This document shows positions 17,549-24,837 of a stretch of 64,000 nucleotides of DNA, piece by piece. How positions within the stretch are numbered: position 1 is the first letter of the stretch; each line of letters opens with the position of its first letter. The DNA comes from an uncultured Oscillospiraceae bacterium (GTDB lineage: Bacteria; Bacillota; Clostridia; Oscillospirales; Acutalibacteraceae). The position numbers and the translations under genes were made by a program. The stretch lies in assembly GCA_900545655.1 (NCBI GenBank), contig UQZY01000002.1, positions 1 through 64,000 on the forward strand. Direction: 5' to 3'. A model generated the notes under the pieces. It was not told the origin of the DNA and did no database searches. It saw only the letters and a program-made list of their open reading frames with translations.

Positions 17549-18049
17549 TTAGTCCTTCTTAGTTAAGGGAATGAGGTCCGGTTTTTCTTTTGTTATGCCG
17601 GACAAATGACCGTCACCCCAGGAAGTAAGGACTTTTTCAATTATCTTGAGGTCAGATTCAGATATTTTGTCAAGGTTGTCGAAGATAGGCTTAAAAGTTG
17701 GGGCAACATTTGAAACGTATTGGGCATATTCTTTTTCACCTGTTTCTGTCACCTTGAGAATAATATTTTTTTTATTTGTGGAGGTATGGAATTTCTCTAT
17801 AAGTCCTTTTTTTTCAAGTTCGTTAACTTTGTTTGTAAAAACACTTGTGTTTACTCCCAAACTTGTTGCAAACCATTTCATGTTATGATTCTCGTCAGAA
17901 TGTTCAACTATCAGTTCCAATATTTGCATATCAACAGGTGTAAGTCCCATTCCACTCATGTTTTTTCTTTTTGACAATGCACTGTAGGCGTTTGCGGAAC
18001 GGTAATACGCTGCGATGATTGCTCTATGTTTTATCCAAGCAGTATTCAA
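17549..18049 (-). CDS. MarR-family transcriptional regulator
   Basis: Winged-helix repressor of 166 residues, slightly long for the family. The DNA-binding region shows MQILELIVEHSDENHN, then LGVNTSVFTNKVNELEKKGLIEK (recognition helix and wing) and NIILKVTETGEKEY. The TTG start at 18049 has GGAGGG 6 bases upstream. It is transcribed away from the hydrolase gene at 18270, and the space between holds two inverted repeats that fit MarR operators, so it probably regulates itself and that gene. Its ligand is unknown. Confidence 0.9.
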   Translation of the reverse strand: MNTAWIKHRAIIAAYYRSANAYSALSKRKNMSGMGLTPVDMQILELIVEHSDENHNMKWFATSLGVNTSVFTNKVNELEKKGLIEKFHTSTNKKNIILKVTETGEKEYAQYVSNVAPTFKPIFDNLDKISESDLKIIEKVLTSWGDGHLSGITKEKPDLIPLTKKD

Positions 18050-18132
18050 AACAGACCCTCCATATTAACTATAGGTGATTATGGTATCACTTTTTTTTTT
18101 TCATTACAAGATTCAGCACAAAAATCAATATA

Positions 18133-18164
18133 TTGCACAATAAATGACAATGTTATTTGTGCAA
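18133..18164. promoter_or_regulatory. Inverted repeat, candidate MarR operator 1
   Basis: Perfect arms TTGCACAA / TTGTGCAA around 16 bases, with further imperfect symmetry inside. It lies between the divergent MarR and hydrolase genes. Confidence 0.55.
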
Positions 18165-18201
18165 CTAAATAATTGTAAAACAAAACTATTTAGTTTAGAA
18201 T
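18163..18201 (+). promoter_or_regulatory. Promoter of the hydrolase gene with overlapping inverted repeat
   Basis: TTGTAA (18173-18178), 17-base spacer, TAGAAT (18196-18201). A second inverted repeat, AACTAAATA (18163-18171) and TATTTAGTT (18187-18195), brackets the -35 and ends at the -10, so a bound repressor would block RNA polymerase. Confidence 0.6.
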
Positions 18202-18269
18202 AGAACAGTAATCTGAGCGGAAACTCAGAAAAAGAAAAGTAAGATTAAAGATTTGAAAGGAGAAAAAAG

Positions 18270-20093
18270 ATGGAACGTACAAAGAAATTTGCAAAGATTT
18301 TTTTATGTATTTCCCTCGTACTCATGTTGCTTTGCGGCGTGGTTGTTTCTGCTGTTCAGACAGACGGCGGTAAAGTAACAATGAAAGAACTCAACATTGA
18401 GACGGATGACGGTTACTCCATGTCCGCATATCTCTTTATTCCGGATAGTGCGACAAAGGAGAATAAGGCACCGGCGGTTGTAACCAGCCACGGGTATCTC
18501 AACAACAAGGAAATGACAGATGCTAACTATGTTGAACTTGCACGTCGTGGGTTTGTGGTTCTTGCAATTGATCAGGCGGATCACGGTGACTCAGAGGTTA
18601 TAAAGGATTTCAACATCTTGGCTCCTACCGGAGTTTATCAGGGAGTATTAGCTCTTAGTCGTATGCCTTTTGTTGATACCGAGCGTATCGGTATCACGGG
18701 ACACTCAATGGGAAGCTGGTCCTGTAATGCTGCTGTTCTCGCAGATAACGCAGCTGAGAAACAGCTTGTTTCTTCAGTTCTTATTCATTGTAACGAGCCT
18801 ATTTATGCTGACGGTGACGGAAATTACACAAACGTTTACGGCAGCAGAGATGTTGGCGTCATTTCGGCGATGTACGATGAGTTTTTCGGAAAATGGGCCA
18901 AGGAAGACGGAACAGTAATGACTGCTCCCACATATATGCAGTCTCCGTCAACGCAATCCTTCTTAAACTTCGGAAAAGCACCTACTGAAACTCGTGAAGC
19001 TTACAAGTATTATACTGAGACGGTTGACGGTAAAGAGGCAACTCGCATAGTTTATAATCCTCCGATTATTCATCCATGGTCTCATTTCTCGGCTAGGTCA
19101 GAATCGTATGTATGCGATTTCTTCCAGAAAACCTTGGGTGCTCCAAATTCCATAGAGCCGACAAAGCAGGTATGGCAGGTAAAAGAGGCGTTTAACTTTA
19201 TCGGAGTTATCGGGTTTGCAATGTTTATATGTTCCTTTGCAACGCTTCTTTTGTTTACTCCGACATTTGAGTCGCTTCGTGCAAGCGAGCCTGTAAAACC
19301 GATGGAAACAGACAAGAAAGGCAAGCTTTGGTTCTTCGGTACGCTTGTACTCGGTGCTGTATTTGGTTGTCTTGTTTACCTTCCTTTGGTAGCTCTCGGA
19401 AACGGTGCAAAGGTTGCACAGGGAGAAGCATTGGGATTGGGACTTTGGTCGACAGCTTGCGGTCTGTTCACAATTGCTTCAATGATAGTTTATTATTTCG
19501 CATACGGCAAGAAGAACGGATTTGATCTTAAAGACCGCGGAGTTGTTATGCCTCTTAAGAAGTTCGGCCTTACCGCTCTTATGGCAATTATCGTGTTTGG
19601 CGTAGCCTATGCACTTGTGTTTGTTGAAGATTATTTCTTCTTTGCAGATTTCAGACTTTGGACTCTTGCAATCAAGGCCTTTGAGCTTCCGATTCTCAAA
19701 TATATTCCGTATATTATTCTCTTCTTTACATACTATATCGCATGCTCTGTTGCAACGAACTCATTCAATTTCAATAAAGTCGGAAAAGAGTGGGGCAATG
19801 CAATCATCTGTGGTTTGTTTAACGCAGCTCCGGCTATTATTCTTCCGAGTATTCAGTATATCACCTACTACTCAACAAACCATATGATGTGGTATCAAAA
19901 GACAATGGGAGATCCAAACTATCCGATGTTTGTTCTTTGGCTTTTCCCGATAATTCTGATTCTTTTCGGGACAACAATTATTTCACGTGTTATTTATAAG
20001 TCCAGTAAAAACCCGTATATTGCAGGAATTGTCAATGCACTTATAGTAGGTTTAATAACGATAATAAATACATGCACAGTTGTAGTTTCTTAA
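18270..20093 (+). CDS. Alpha/beta hydrolase fused to a multi-span membrane domain
   Basis: A 607-residue membrane protein. An N-terminal hydrophobic segment (about 8-28) is followed by an extracytoplasmic alpha/beta hydrolase domain with VVTSHGYLN (oxyanion region), DQADHGDSE and the nucleophile elbow GHSMGSW near residue 151; a His in IIHPWSHFS is a candidate for the triad. From about residue 310 there are roughly eight hydrophobic spans with short loops, ending at the C-terminus. The membrane part belongs to no family I can name. The ribosome site is GAAAGGAG. The divergent MarR gene and promoter-overlapping repeats suggest induction by a small, perhaps lipophilic, molecule. Confidence 0.82.
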   Translation: MERTKKFAKIFLCISLVLMLLCGVVVSAVQTDGGKVTMKELNIETDDGYSMSAYLFIPDSATKENKAPAVVTSHGYLNNKEMTDANYVELARRGFVVLAIDQADHGDSEVIKDFNILAPTGVYQGVLALSRMPFVDTERIGITGHSMGSWSCNAAVLADNAAEKQLVSSVLIHCNEPIYADGDGNYTNVYGSRDVGVISAMYDEFFGKWAKEDGTVMTAPTYMQSPSTQSFLNFGKAPTETREAYKYYTETVDGKEATRIVYNPPIIHPWSHFSARSESYVCDFFQKTLGAPNSIEPTKQVWQVKEAFNFIGVIGFAMFICSFATLLLFTPTFESLRASEPVKPMETDKKGKLWFFGTLVLGAVFGCLVYLPLVALGNGAKVAQGEALGLGLWSTACGLFTIASMIVYYFAYGKKNGFDLKDRGVVMPLKKFGLTALMAIIVFGVAYALVFVEDYFFFADFRLWTLAIKAFELPILKYIPYIILFFTYYIACSVATNSFNFNKVGKEWGNAIICGLFNAAPAIILPSIQYITYYSTNHMMWYQKTMGDPNYPMFVLWLFPIILILFGTTIISRVIYKSSKNPYIAGIVNALIVGLITIINTCTVVVS

Positions 20094-20115
20094 AATCATC
20101 TCCTTTGAAAGAGCA

Positions 20116-20150
20116 GGGCGAGCCGTGGATTTCCACGGCTCGTTCCCTTT
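20116..20150. terminator. Terminator between convergent genes
   Basis: Perfect 10-base stem CGAGCCGTGG / CCACGGCTCG, loop ATTT, then TTCCCTTTTC. It follows the hydrolase gene and faces the end of the minus-strand cluster. Confidence 0.8.
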
Positions 20151-20543
20151 TCAGGCATAAAGTATATAGATAATCGCAAGAACTAAAACAGTATCGCATT
20201 TTTCACTGAGAAGAAGTGCGGCTACAGAGAGAAGCAGCATTTCCTCACTGATTTCCTTGTTTTCAAGTATTTCCTTTAACTGTGCTTGTTTTTTTTGATT
20301 TGAGCTTCCCTGCCTTTTTTTATTGTTTATCCGTCCCTTTTGTGAGTTGTGCGTCTCGCCGGTTATCGCTTCCTTTTTTGTGGCTTTTACGTCGTCGCTT
20401 GTCGCTTCTTTTGTTTTTTTCTCGGCGTTTTGCGGAGCTTTTTCCGCCTCCGTGACCGCCATTGCCTGCCTTTGCATCTCTCTGACTCTTCTTATGGCAT
20501 CATCTCTCATGCCGTGCAAGTCTGTGTATGAGTAATCTGCCAT
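20151..20543 (-). CDS. Lys-rich tail-anchored protein, unknown
   Basis: A 130-residue protein, last of a three-gene minus-strand cluster. The N-terminus (MADYSYTDLHGMRDDAIRRV) is helical, then a long low-complexity Lys/Glu/Gln/Asn linker leads to a hydrophobic C-terminus (EEMLLLSVAALLLS, VLVLAIIYILYA). The last segment could anchor it to a membrane with the basic part in the cytosol. GAGGTGA precedes the ATG. Similar short clostridial proteins with a Leu-rich end exist as I recall, without known function; I assign none. Confidence 0.7.
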   Translation of the reverse strand: MADYSYTDLHGMRDDAIRRVREMQRQAMAVTEAEKAPQNAEKKTKEATSDDVKATKKEAITGETHNSQKGRINNKKRQGSSNQKKQAQLKEILENKEISEEMLLLSVAALLLSEKCDTVLVLAIIYILYA

Positions 20544-20554
20544 AGAGCGTCACC

Positions 20555-20896
20555 TCAAAGTTTGAATAATCCGGAATCCTTAAGCAGGGGGAGTATCTCA
20601 AAAAGATTCATCATTTTTATTGCTTCATCTGCCTTTTCTCTGCGTCTGTCGGAAAGTAAAGGCTTAAGCGAGTTTATGAAGTTCGTCCGTGTGCTGTTTT
20701 GCGGATTGTTTTTTATTCTGCTGAGAACTCTTGAGATTTTTTGTACTGATTCTGCGTCAATTCCGGGATTTGATACATTGTCATTGCTTTTTTTCGACTC
20801 TTTTTTATCACCGGCAAAGATGTCGTTTGCCAGCGTTTTAAGTTTGTCGATATCTTCACCTGAAAGACTGTTTACTATCTCACTTATGTCCTCCAT
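20555..20896 (-). CDS. Small helical protein, unknown
   Basis: The 113-residue soluble protein is predicted all-helical. It opens MEDISEIVNSLSGEDIDKL, has a charged middle, and ends with a repeat-like block (FINSLKPLLSDRRREKADE, then MMNLFEILPLLKDSGLFKL) of the type seen in conserved clostridial small proteins. AAGGAG lies 9 bases before the ATG. It is the middle gene of a tight cluster (7 bases after the upstream gene, 12 before the next), so the three products probably act together. Confidence 0.72.
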   Translation of the reverse strand: MEDISEIVNSLSGEDIDKLKTLANDIFAGDKKESKKSNDNVSNPGIDAESVQKISRVLSRIKNNPQNSTRTNFINSLKPLLSDRRREKADEAIKMMNLFEILPLLKDSGLFKL

Positions 20897-20902
20897 ATAA
20901 AA

Positions 20903-21118
20903 CTACTCCTTGCCGAATTTTTTCAGAAGCTCTTTTGCCGTGTCGCTTTCCATGATTTCCCTGAGAGCGTTTTCGTCATTCAGTATTTTCTTTATTTTAT
21001 TCATCTTTTCGTCCGAAAGACCGACAGAATTCGGCGCGGGATTTTTTCCTGATTTGAGAGCTTCGCTTATATCTTTTGCCATTTTGATTTTATCTTCAAA
21101 GTTACCGCTGTTTTTCAT
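20903..21118 (-). CDS. Small helical protein, unknown
   Basis: A 71-residue charged helical protein, first gene of the cluster. Its C-terminal half (LSDEKMNKIKKILNDENALREIM...AKELLKKFGKE) resembles a short helical repeat. AGGAGA lies about 13 bases upstream of the ATG, a long spacing; no better in-frame start exists because TGA precedes it. It resembles in style the next gene, suggesting paralogous helical modules. Function unknown. Confidence 0.62.
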   Translation of the reverse strand: MKNSGNFEDKIKMAKDISEALKSGKNPAPNSVGLSDEKMNKIKKILNDENALREIMESDTAKELLKKFGKE

Positions 21119-21178
21119 TGATTTTAATCATCTCCTTATATATAATATTTGTGTTGTGTTTTAAGTATTACAACTTTA

Positions 21179-21258
<80 letters not shown>

Positions 21259-21271
21259 CAAAGCAAAAAAC

Positions 21272-21300
21272 TCGACAAATTTTTAATAGTGTGTTATAAT
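21272..21300 (+). promoter_or_regulatory. Sigma-A promoter for the lipoprotein gene
   Basis: TCGACA, 17-base spacer, consensus TATAAT, 49 bases upstream of the ATG at 21349. Confidence 0.75.
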
Positions 21301-21348
21301 TTGTGACACAATAATTAAAGAGTTCACGCCACTAAGGGGGAGTTTAGT

Positions 21349-21648
21349 ATGAAAAAAATATTTTCACGTGTACTTGTATCACTTCTTGCAGTATTTATGG
21401 TTTTTGCCATGTCAGGTTGTTCGGAAAGCAAAACCGACCTTATGGACTTTCTCCTTAACGGCTGGGACGGCGTTTACACCGAAAAAGAGATCAAAGAGAT
21501 CGAATGGCCGGATCCTACAAAGAGAACTCATGAAATACGCGAGGATCACAAGGTTACAAGCGTGAATCATAAGGTGGAGAGCAAGGCGCGTCCTTCAACA
21601 AGTGACAACAAGCTTGCCGACACAAATGCACCTGCATTTTTTCGTTGA
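21349..21648 (+). CDS. Small lipoprotein, unknown function
   Basis: A 99-residue exported lipoprotein. The N-terminus has Lys residues, a hydrophobic stretch and the lipobox MSGC with Cys near residue 24, so it should be lipidated and held on the outer face of the cytoplasmic membrane. The mature part is charged, about 75 residues, with no domain I recognise. It has its own consensus promoter and GGGGGAG ribosome site, and a strong terminator follows, so it is a monocistronic unit between the tRNA and the DUF1015 gene. Confidence 0.8.
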   Translation: MKKIFSRVLVSLLAVFMVFAMSGCSESKTDLMDFLLNGWDGVYTEKEIKEIEWPDPTKRTHEIREDHKVTSVNHKVESKARPSTSDNKLADTNAPAFFR

Positions 21649-21691
21649 TTAAACACCTTGCGGTTTAAGTAAGCATATTAAACAGCTTCAG

Positions 21692-21728
21692 CTGACAGCA
21701 TAACATTATTATGCTGTCAGTTCTTTTT
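21692..21728 (+). terminator. Terminator of the lipoprotein gene
   Basis: Perfect 12-base stem CTGACAGCATAA / TTATGCTGTCAG, loop CATTA, then TTCTTTTTT. Confidence 0.92.
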
Positions 21729-21740
21729 TGTACAGATAAA

Positions 21741-21779
21741 GAAAACACCTCAGAGTGCTTATTACTCTGAGGTGTTTTT
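21741..21779. terminator. Bidirectional terminator, mainly for the DUF1015 gene
   Basis: Perfect 12-base stem ACACCTCAGAGT / ACTCTGAGGTGT with a 7-base loop, AAAA before and TTTTT after. It ends 19 bases from the stop of the minus-strand DUF1015 gene. Confidence 0.88.
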
Positions 21780-21797
21780 ATGTCAACTGTATGGATT

Positions 21798-23048
21798 TTA
21801 GTCGTGAAGTTTATGTATAAATAGACCGGAGAGAAGCTTTGGCTCAAACCATGTGGATTTCGGCGGCATGAGAGCGCCTGCGTCCGCAATTTTTATAAGC
21901 TCGTCGAGAGAGGTCGGGTATAGCGAGAAGGCAAGCTTCATGTCAGTGTGAACACGTCTCTCAAGCTCCTTAAGACCCCTTATTCCTCCAACAAAATCAA
22001 TCCTCTTATCTGTTCTCGGGTCATCAATTCCGAGAATAGGGGAGATAAGGTTGTTTTGAAGAATGGATACATCCAGTGAGTTTACAGGATCGCTTTCATC
22101 AAAGGTTCCGTCCTTTGCGGTGAGCTTGTACCAGCTGTCGTTTATGAACATACCGAAGGTATGTCTTGCCTCCGGTCTGTACGGCTCGGTACTGTCTGTT
22201 GACTCAATCTGGAATTTCTCGCTGATTTTTTCTACAAACTCTGAAAAGTCAAGCCCGTTTGTGTCGGTGATTACACGGTTGTAGTCAAAGATTCGAAGCT
22301 CGTCTTTCGGAAATGCTACTGCAAGGAAGAAGTTGAACTCCTCGTCTCCCGTGTAGCCGGGATTTTCCACGCGGCGCTTCTGTCCTACCTTTACAGCGGA
22401 CGCACAGCGGTGATGGCCGTCGGCGATGTAAAGTGCCGGAACGGAGGAAAACAACTCTTTAAGCTTTGCAACCGTTGCCTCATCATTTACGACCCATATC
22501 TTATTTTCAATATCTCCCTCGGACACAAAGTCATATACCGGAAGATGAAGCTTCTTGTACTCTGCAACGATACGGTCTATTTCATCTTTTCCCTTGTAGG
22601 TGAGGAAGATAGGACCGGTGTTTGCGTCACATGTGTCAACGTGTCTTATTCTGTCGGCTTCCTTGTCGGCACGTGTAAGTTCATGCTTTTTGATTTTTCC
22701 CGAGATATACTCGTCAATTGATGCGCATCCGACAATGCCGGTCTGCGTGCAGCCGTTCATAGTTTGCATGTATATGTAGAAACAAGGTGTGTTATCCTGC
22801 TTGCATATCTCGTCTGTCTCAAGACTTTTAAGATTTTTTGCTGCGGTCTCATAGACGATATCCGAATAAATATCCGTATCCTTCGGAAGGTCTATCTCCG
22901 CCTTATCAACGTGAAGAAAAGAGTATGGGTTGCCCTTAACCTTTTCGCGTGCCTCGTCGGATGTCATTACATCGTATGGGAGAGCGGCTACAAGGCTTGC
23001 ATACTGCGGCATGGGGCGGACTGCTTTAAAAGGTCTGAAAACTGACAT
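21798..23048 (-). CDS. DUF1015 family protein
   Basis: A 416-residue cytosolic protein. Family landmarks as I recall them are VRPMPQYASLVAALPYDVM near the N-terminus, the NPYSFLHVDKAEID stretch and the ADGHHRCASAV motif in the middle. DUF1015 proteins are widespread in anaerobes, often near serine biosynthesis genes, and have no proven activity. No serA or serC is in view here. The ribosome site is weak (AGGA about 12 bases upstream). It lies 46 bases after a small Cys-rich protein gene and probably shares its message. Confidence 0.88.
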   Translation of the reverse strand: MSVFRPFKAVRPMPQYASLVAALPYDVMTSDEAREKVKGNPYSFLHVDKAEIDLPKDTDIYSDIVYETAAKNLKSLETDEICKQDNTPCFYIYMQTMNGCTQTGIVGCASIDEYISGKIKKHELTRADKEADRIRHVDTCDANTGPIFLTYKGKDEIDRIVAEYKKLHLPVYDFVSEGDIENKIWVVNDEATVAKLKELFSSVPALYIADGHHRCASAVKVGQKRRVENPGYTGDEEFNFFLAVAFPKDELRIFDYNRVITDTNGLDFSEFVEKISEKFQIESTDSTEPYRPEARHTFGMFINDSWYKLTAKDGTFDESDPVNSLDVSILQNNLISPILGIDDPRTDKRIDFVGGIRGLKELERRVHTDMKLAFSLYPTSLDELIKIADAGALMPPKSTWFEPKLLSGLFIHKLHD

Positions 23049-23093
23049 GGGTAAACACCATCCTGAAAATTTTTGTTCCGTTGGGGAAATGAA

Positions 23094-23309
23094 TTAAAGT
23101 GAAAAGTCGTCCTCGGAATAGTCATTGAAAATCTTTGCTTCACCCTTGGGTCTGCGCTTAAAGACATCATACTTGAATGATGAGCATGAAGAGCCCGGCA
23201 TCATTATACCCTTTTTTATGCAAAGAATCATTGCATCGTCCGGAGAAAAACGACCGAATGAGCAGTATTCGCATGCCGGTATTTTGTTGAAGTTAAAAAG
23301 CTTTTTCAT
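23094..23309 (-). CDS. Small Cys-containing protein, unknown
   Basis: A 71-residue protein with Cys in ACEYCSFGR, ILCIKKG and SSCSSFKYD, a pattern CxxC...C...C that could bind zinc or a cluster. It then has a basic KRRPK segment and an acidic end. I use ATG 23309, 7 bases after GAGGA; the in-frame TTG at 23315 is too close to that site. I recall similar short clostridial proteins, all uncharacterised. It follows ylbJ and precedes the DUF1015 gene on the same strand. Confidence 0.72.
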   Translation of the reverse strand: MKKLFNFNKIPACEYCSFGRFSPDDAMILCIKKGIMMPGSSCSSFKYDVFKRRPKGEAKIFNDYSEDDFSL

Positions 23310-23344
23310 TTTCAATTCCTCTTTTTTTTACTGACGACAAGATT

Positions 23345-24589
23345 TTAACATAAGTCTTTAGGTATATCAAGGTCGAGTACAAGTAAAATTGACATAAAGA
23401 GCATTGAGGCGCATGCGACGGCGGAGAGAGACACGTCGGCGTATGTAGGTACGGACGTTGAAAGAAAGACCTCGGAGATATTCGGAAACAGGAGGCAGGC
23501 GGCGCGGCAGAAGAGAAAAGAGAGTCCGCCGCAGGCTACACGGGAGATGAGAAATTTTGAATAGGTGAGGCCGCCTGCCGAGATGCTGTCATGCACCTGA
23601 GCATGGACGCAGAATCCGCAAAAAGACAGCATGGCAGCAACACTCGGGAGCAAAAGGGCTCCCGAGCCTTCGGCGCAGAGCATGGCACAGCCTGCCGTGA
23701 CCTCAAGGGACGCCTTGAATATGTTTGGCAGGTCTGAAAGCAATGCTGTCAGCGCCGAGAAAATCACAACATAAGCGCATATTTGAAGCATGGCAACAGA
23801 TGAGCCGTTTACAGAAGCACAAAACGCTTCAAGAAAAGTTGTTTTGTCCTGTGAATACTCTTGCGAAGTGTTAAGGCTGTTTTGCGAATATTTTTTAATG
23901 TTGCTTTGAGAGGGACTGGAGTTGCTTTGAAGAGTGGCGGAGTTGTTTTGCGGAGCATTAAGGCTGCTTTGTGAAAGACTTTGAATACTGTCTTGTGAAG
24001 AATTTTTAACATTGCTTTGCAGTTTGTTGAATTGTTTGCCTGTACCCCGGAGTCTTGAACTGTTGCAGAGCATAAGACCCAGAAGAAGAGATGAGATGAT
24101 CATCGAGGTATAAAGAAGAACTCCCGCTTTTATGCTGCCGAGCATGGAATAGCCTACGGTGCCTATAACGAAAGCGGGACCTGCATTTATGGAAAAGAGG
24201 CAGAGTAGTCCTGCCTCTTTTTTACTGATTTTTTGTTCCTTACAAAGCTCCGCCGCCATGTGAGGCCCTACGGGAAAGCCTCCGATAAGGGACATAAGTA
24301 TGACGGGACCGCAGTTTCCGGACAATCCGAATAGAGCTTTTGTTGTCGGTGACATAAGTGTACCCAACTTTTCAAGAAGTGGTGTTTTTGCTATGAACGA
24401 CGAAAAAACAAGAAATGGGAACAGGGACGGAATCACCGCCCTTGAACACAGAGAGAGGGCGTCTGTAACGGCCTTTGAAATAATGCCGGTTTTTGTTATG
24501 AGCTCTACTCCGGTGATTGCTGCAAGGGTGAGCAAAAGGGTGGTCTTTATGACCTCAACCGGCTTTTTTGACGTTGTCTTTTCTTGCAT
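23345..24589 (-). CDS. ylbJ: YlbJ-like sporulation integral membrane protein
   Basis: A 414-residue polytopic membrane protein with nucleoside-transporter-gate-like segments, about nine hydrophobic spans. Recognisable parts are AVIPSLFPFLVFSS, LIGGFPVGPHMAAELCK and LFSINAGPAFVIGTVGYSML, typical of YlbJ/SpoVM-type spore maturation proteins. YlbJ is needed for spore cortex formation in Bacillus. Residues about 180-255 are an unusual Ser/Gln/Asn-rich linker made of short degenerate repeats, not part of the core. The start lies inside yqfC (35-base overlap), so the two sporulation genes are coupled. Confidence 0.85.
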   Translation of the reverse strand: MQEKTTSKKPVEVIKTTLLLTLAAITGVELITKTGIISKAVTDALSLCSRAVIPSLFPFLVFSSFIAKTPLLEKLGTLMSPTTKALFGLSGNCGPVILMSLIGGFPVGPHMAAELCKEQKISKKEAGLLCLFSINAGPAFVIGTVGYSMLGSIKAGVLLYTSMIISSLLLGLMLCNSSRLRGTGKQFNKLQSNVKNSSQDSIQSLSQSSLNAPQNNSATLQSNSSPSQSNIKKYSQNSLNTSQEYSQDKTTFLEAFCASVNGSSVAMLQICAYVVIFSALTALLSDLPNIFKASLEVTAGCAMLCAEGSGALLLPSVAAMLSFCGFCVHAQVHDSISAGGLTYSKFLISRVACGGLSFLFCRAACLLFPNISEVFLSTSVPTYADVSLSAVACASMLFMSILLVLDLDIPKDLC

Positions 24590-24809
24590 ACTTTATGACC
24601 TCACCCTTTTGCTCAAATTCAATGCGCAGAAATTTTCCGTTTATATACATCTCTCCGTCGGCGTAGGAAAGCATTGAAATATTCTCGCCGAATATGCTTA
24701 TCTCCAGCTCATCCGTGTCGAGCGTCACCCTGTCGTCGGTGTAGGCGAGAATTCCCTTGCAGCCGCTTATGTACAATTCTTTTTTGTTACTCATTTCAAG
24801 TCCGAACAT
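24555..24809 (-). CDS. yqfC: Sporulation protein YqfC (YabP/YqfC family)
   Basis: An 84-residue protein of the YabP/YqfC family, with the family pattern ELYISGCKGILAYTDDRV, then LEISIFGENISMLSYADGEM and INGKFLRIEF. YabP is a spore-coat assembly protein; YqfC is expressed in the mother cell. GGGAGGG precedes the ATG by about 10 bases. In Bacillus and many Clostridia yqfC lies directly upstream of yqfD on the same strand. Here it is turned round and joined to ylbJ, while yqfD reads the other way from 24838. Confidence 0.85.
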   Translation of the reverse strand: MFGLEMSNKKELYISGCKGILAYTDDRVTLDTDELEISIFGENISMLSYADGEMYINGKFLRIEFEQKGEVIKYARKDNVKKAG

Positions 24810-24837
24810 GACAGCTTATCCCTCCCAATCATAATGT

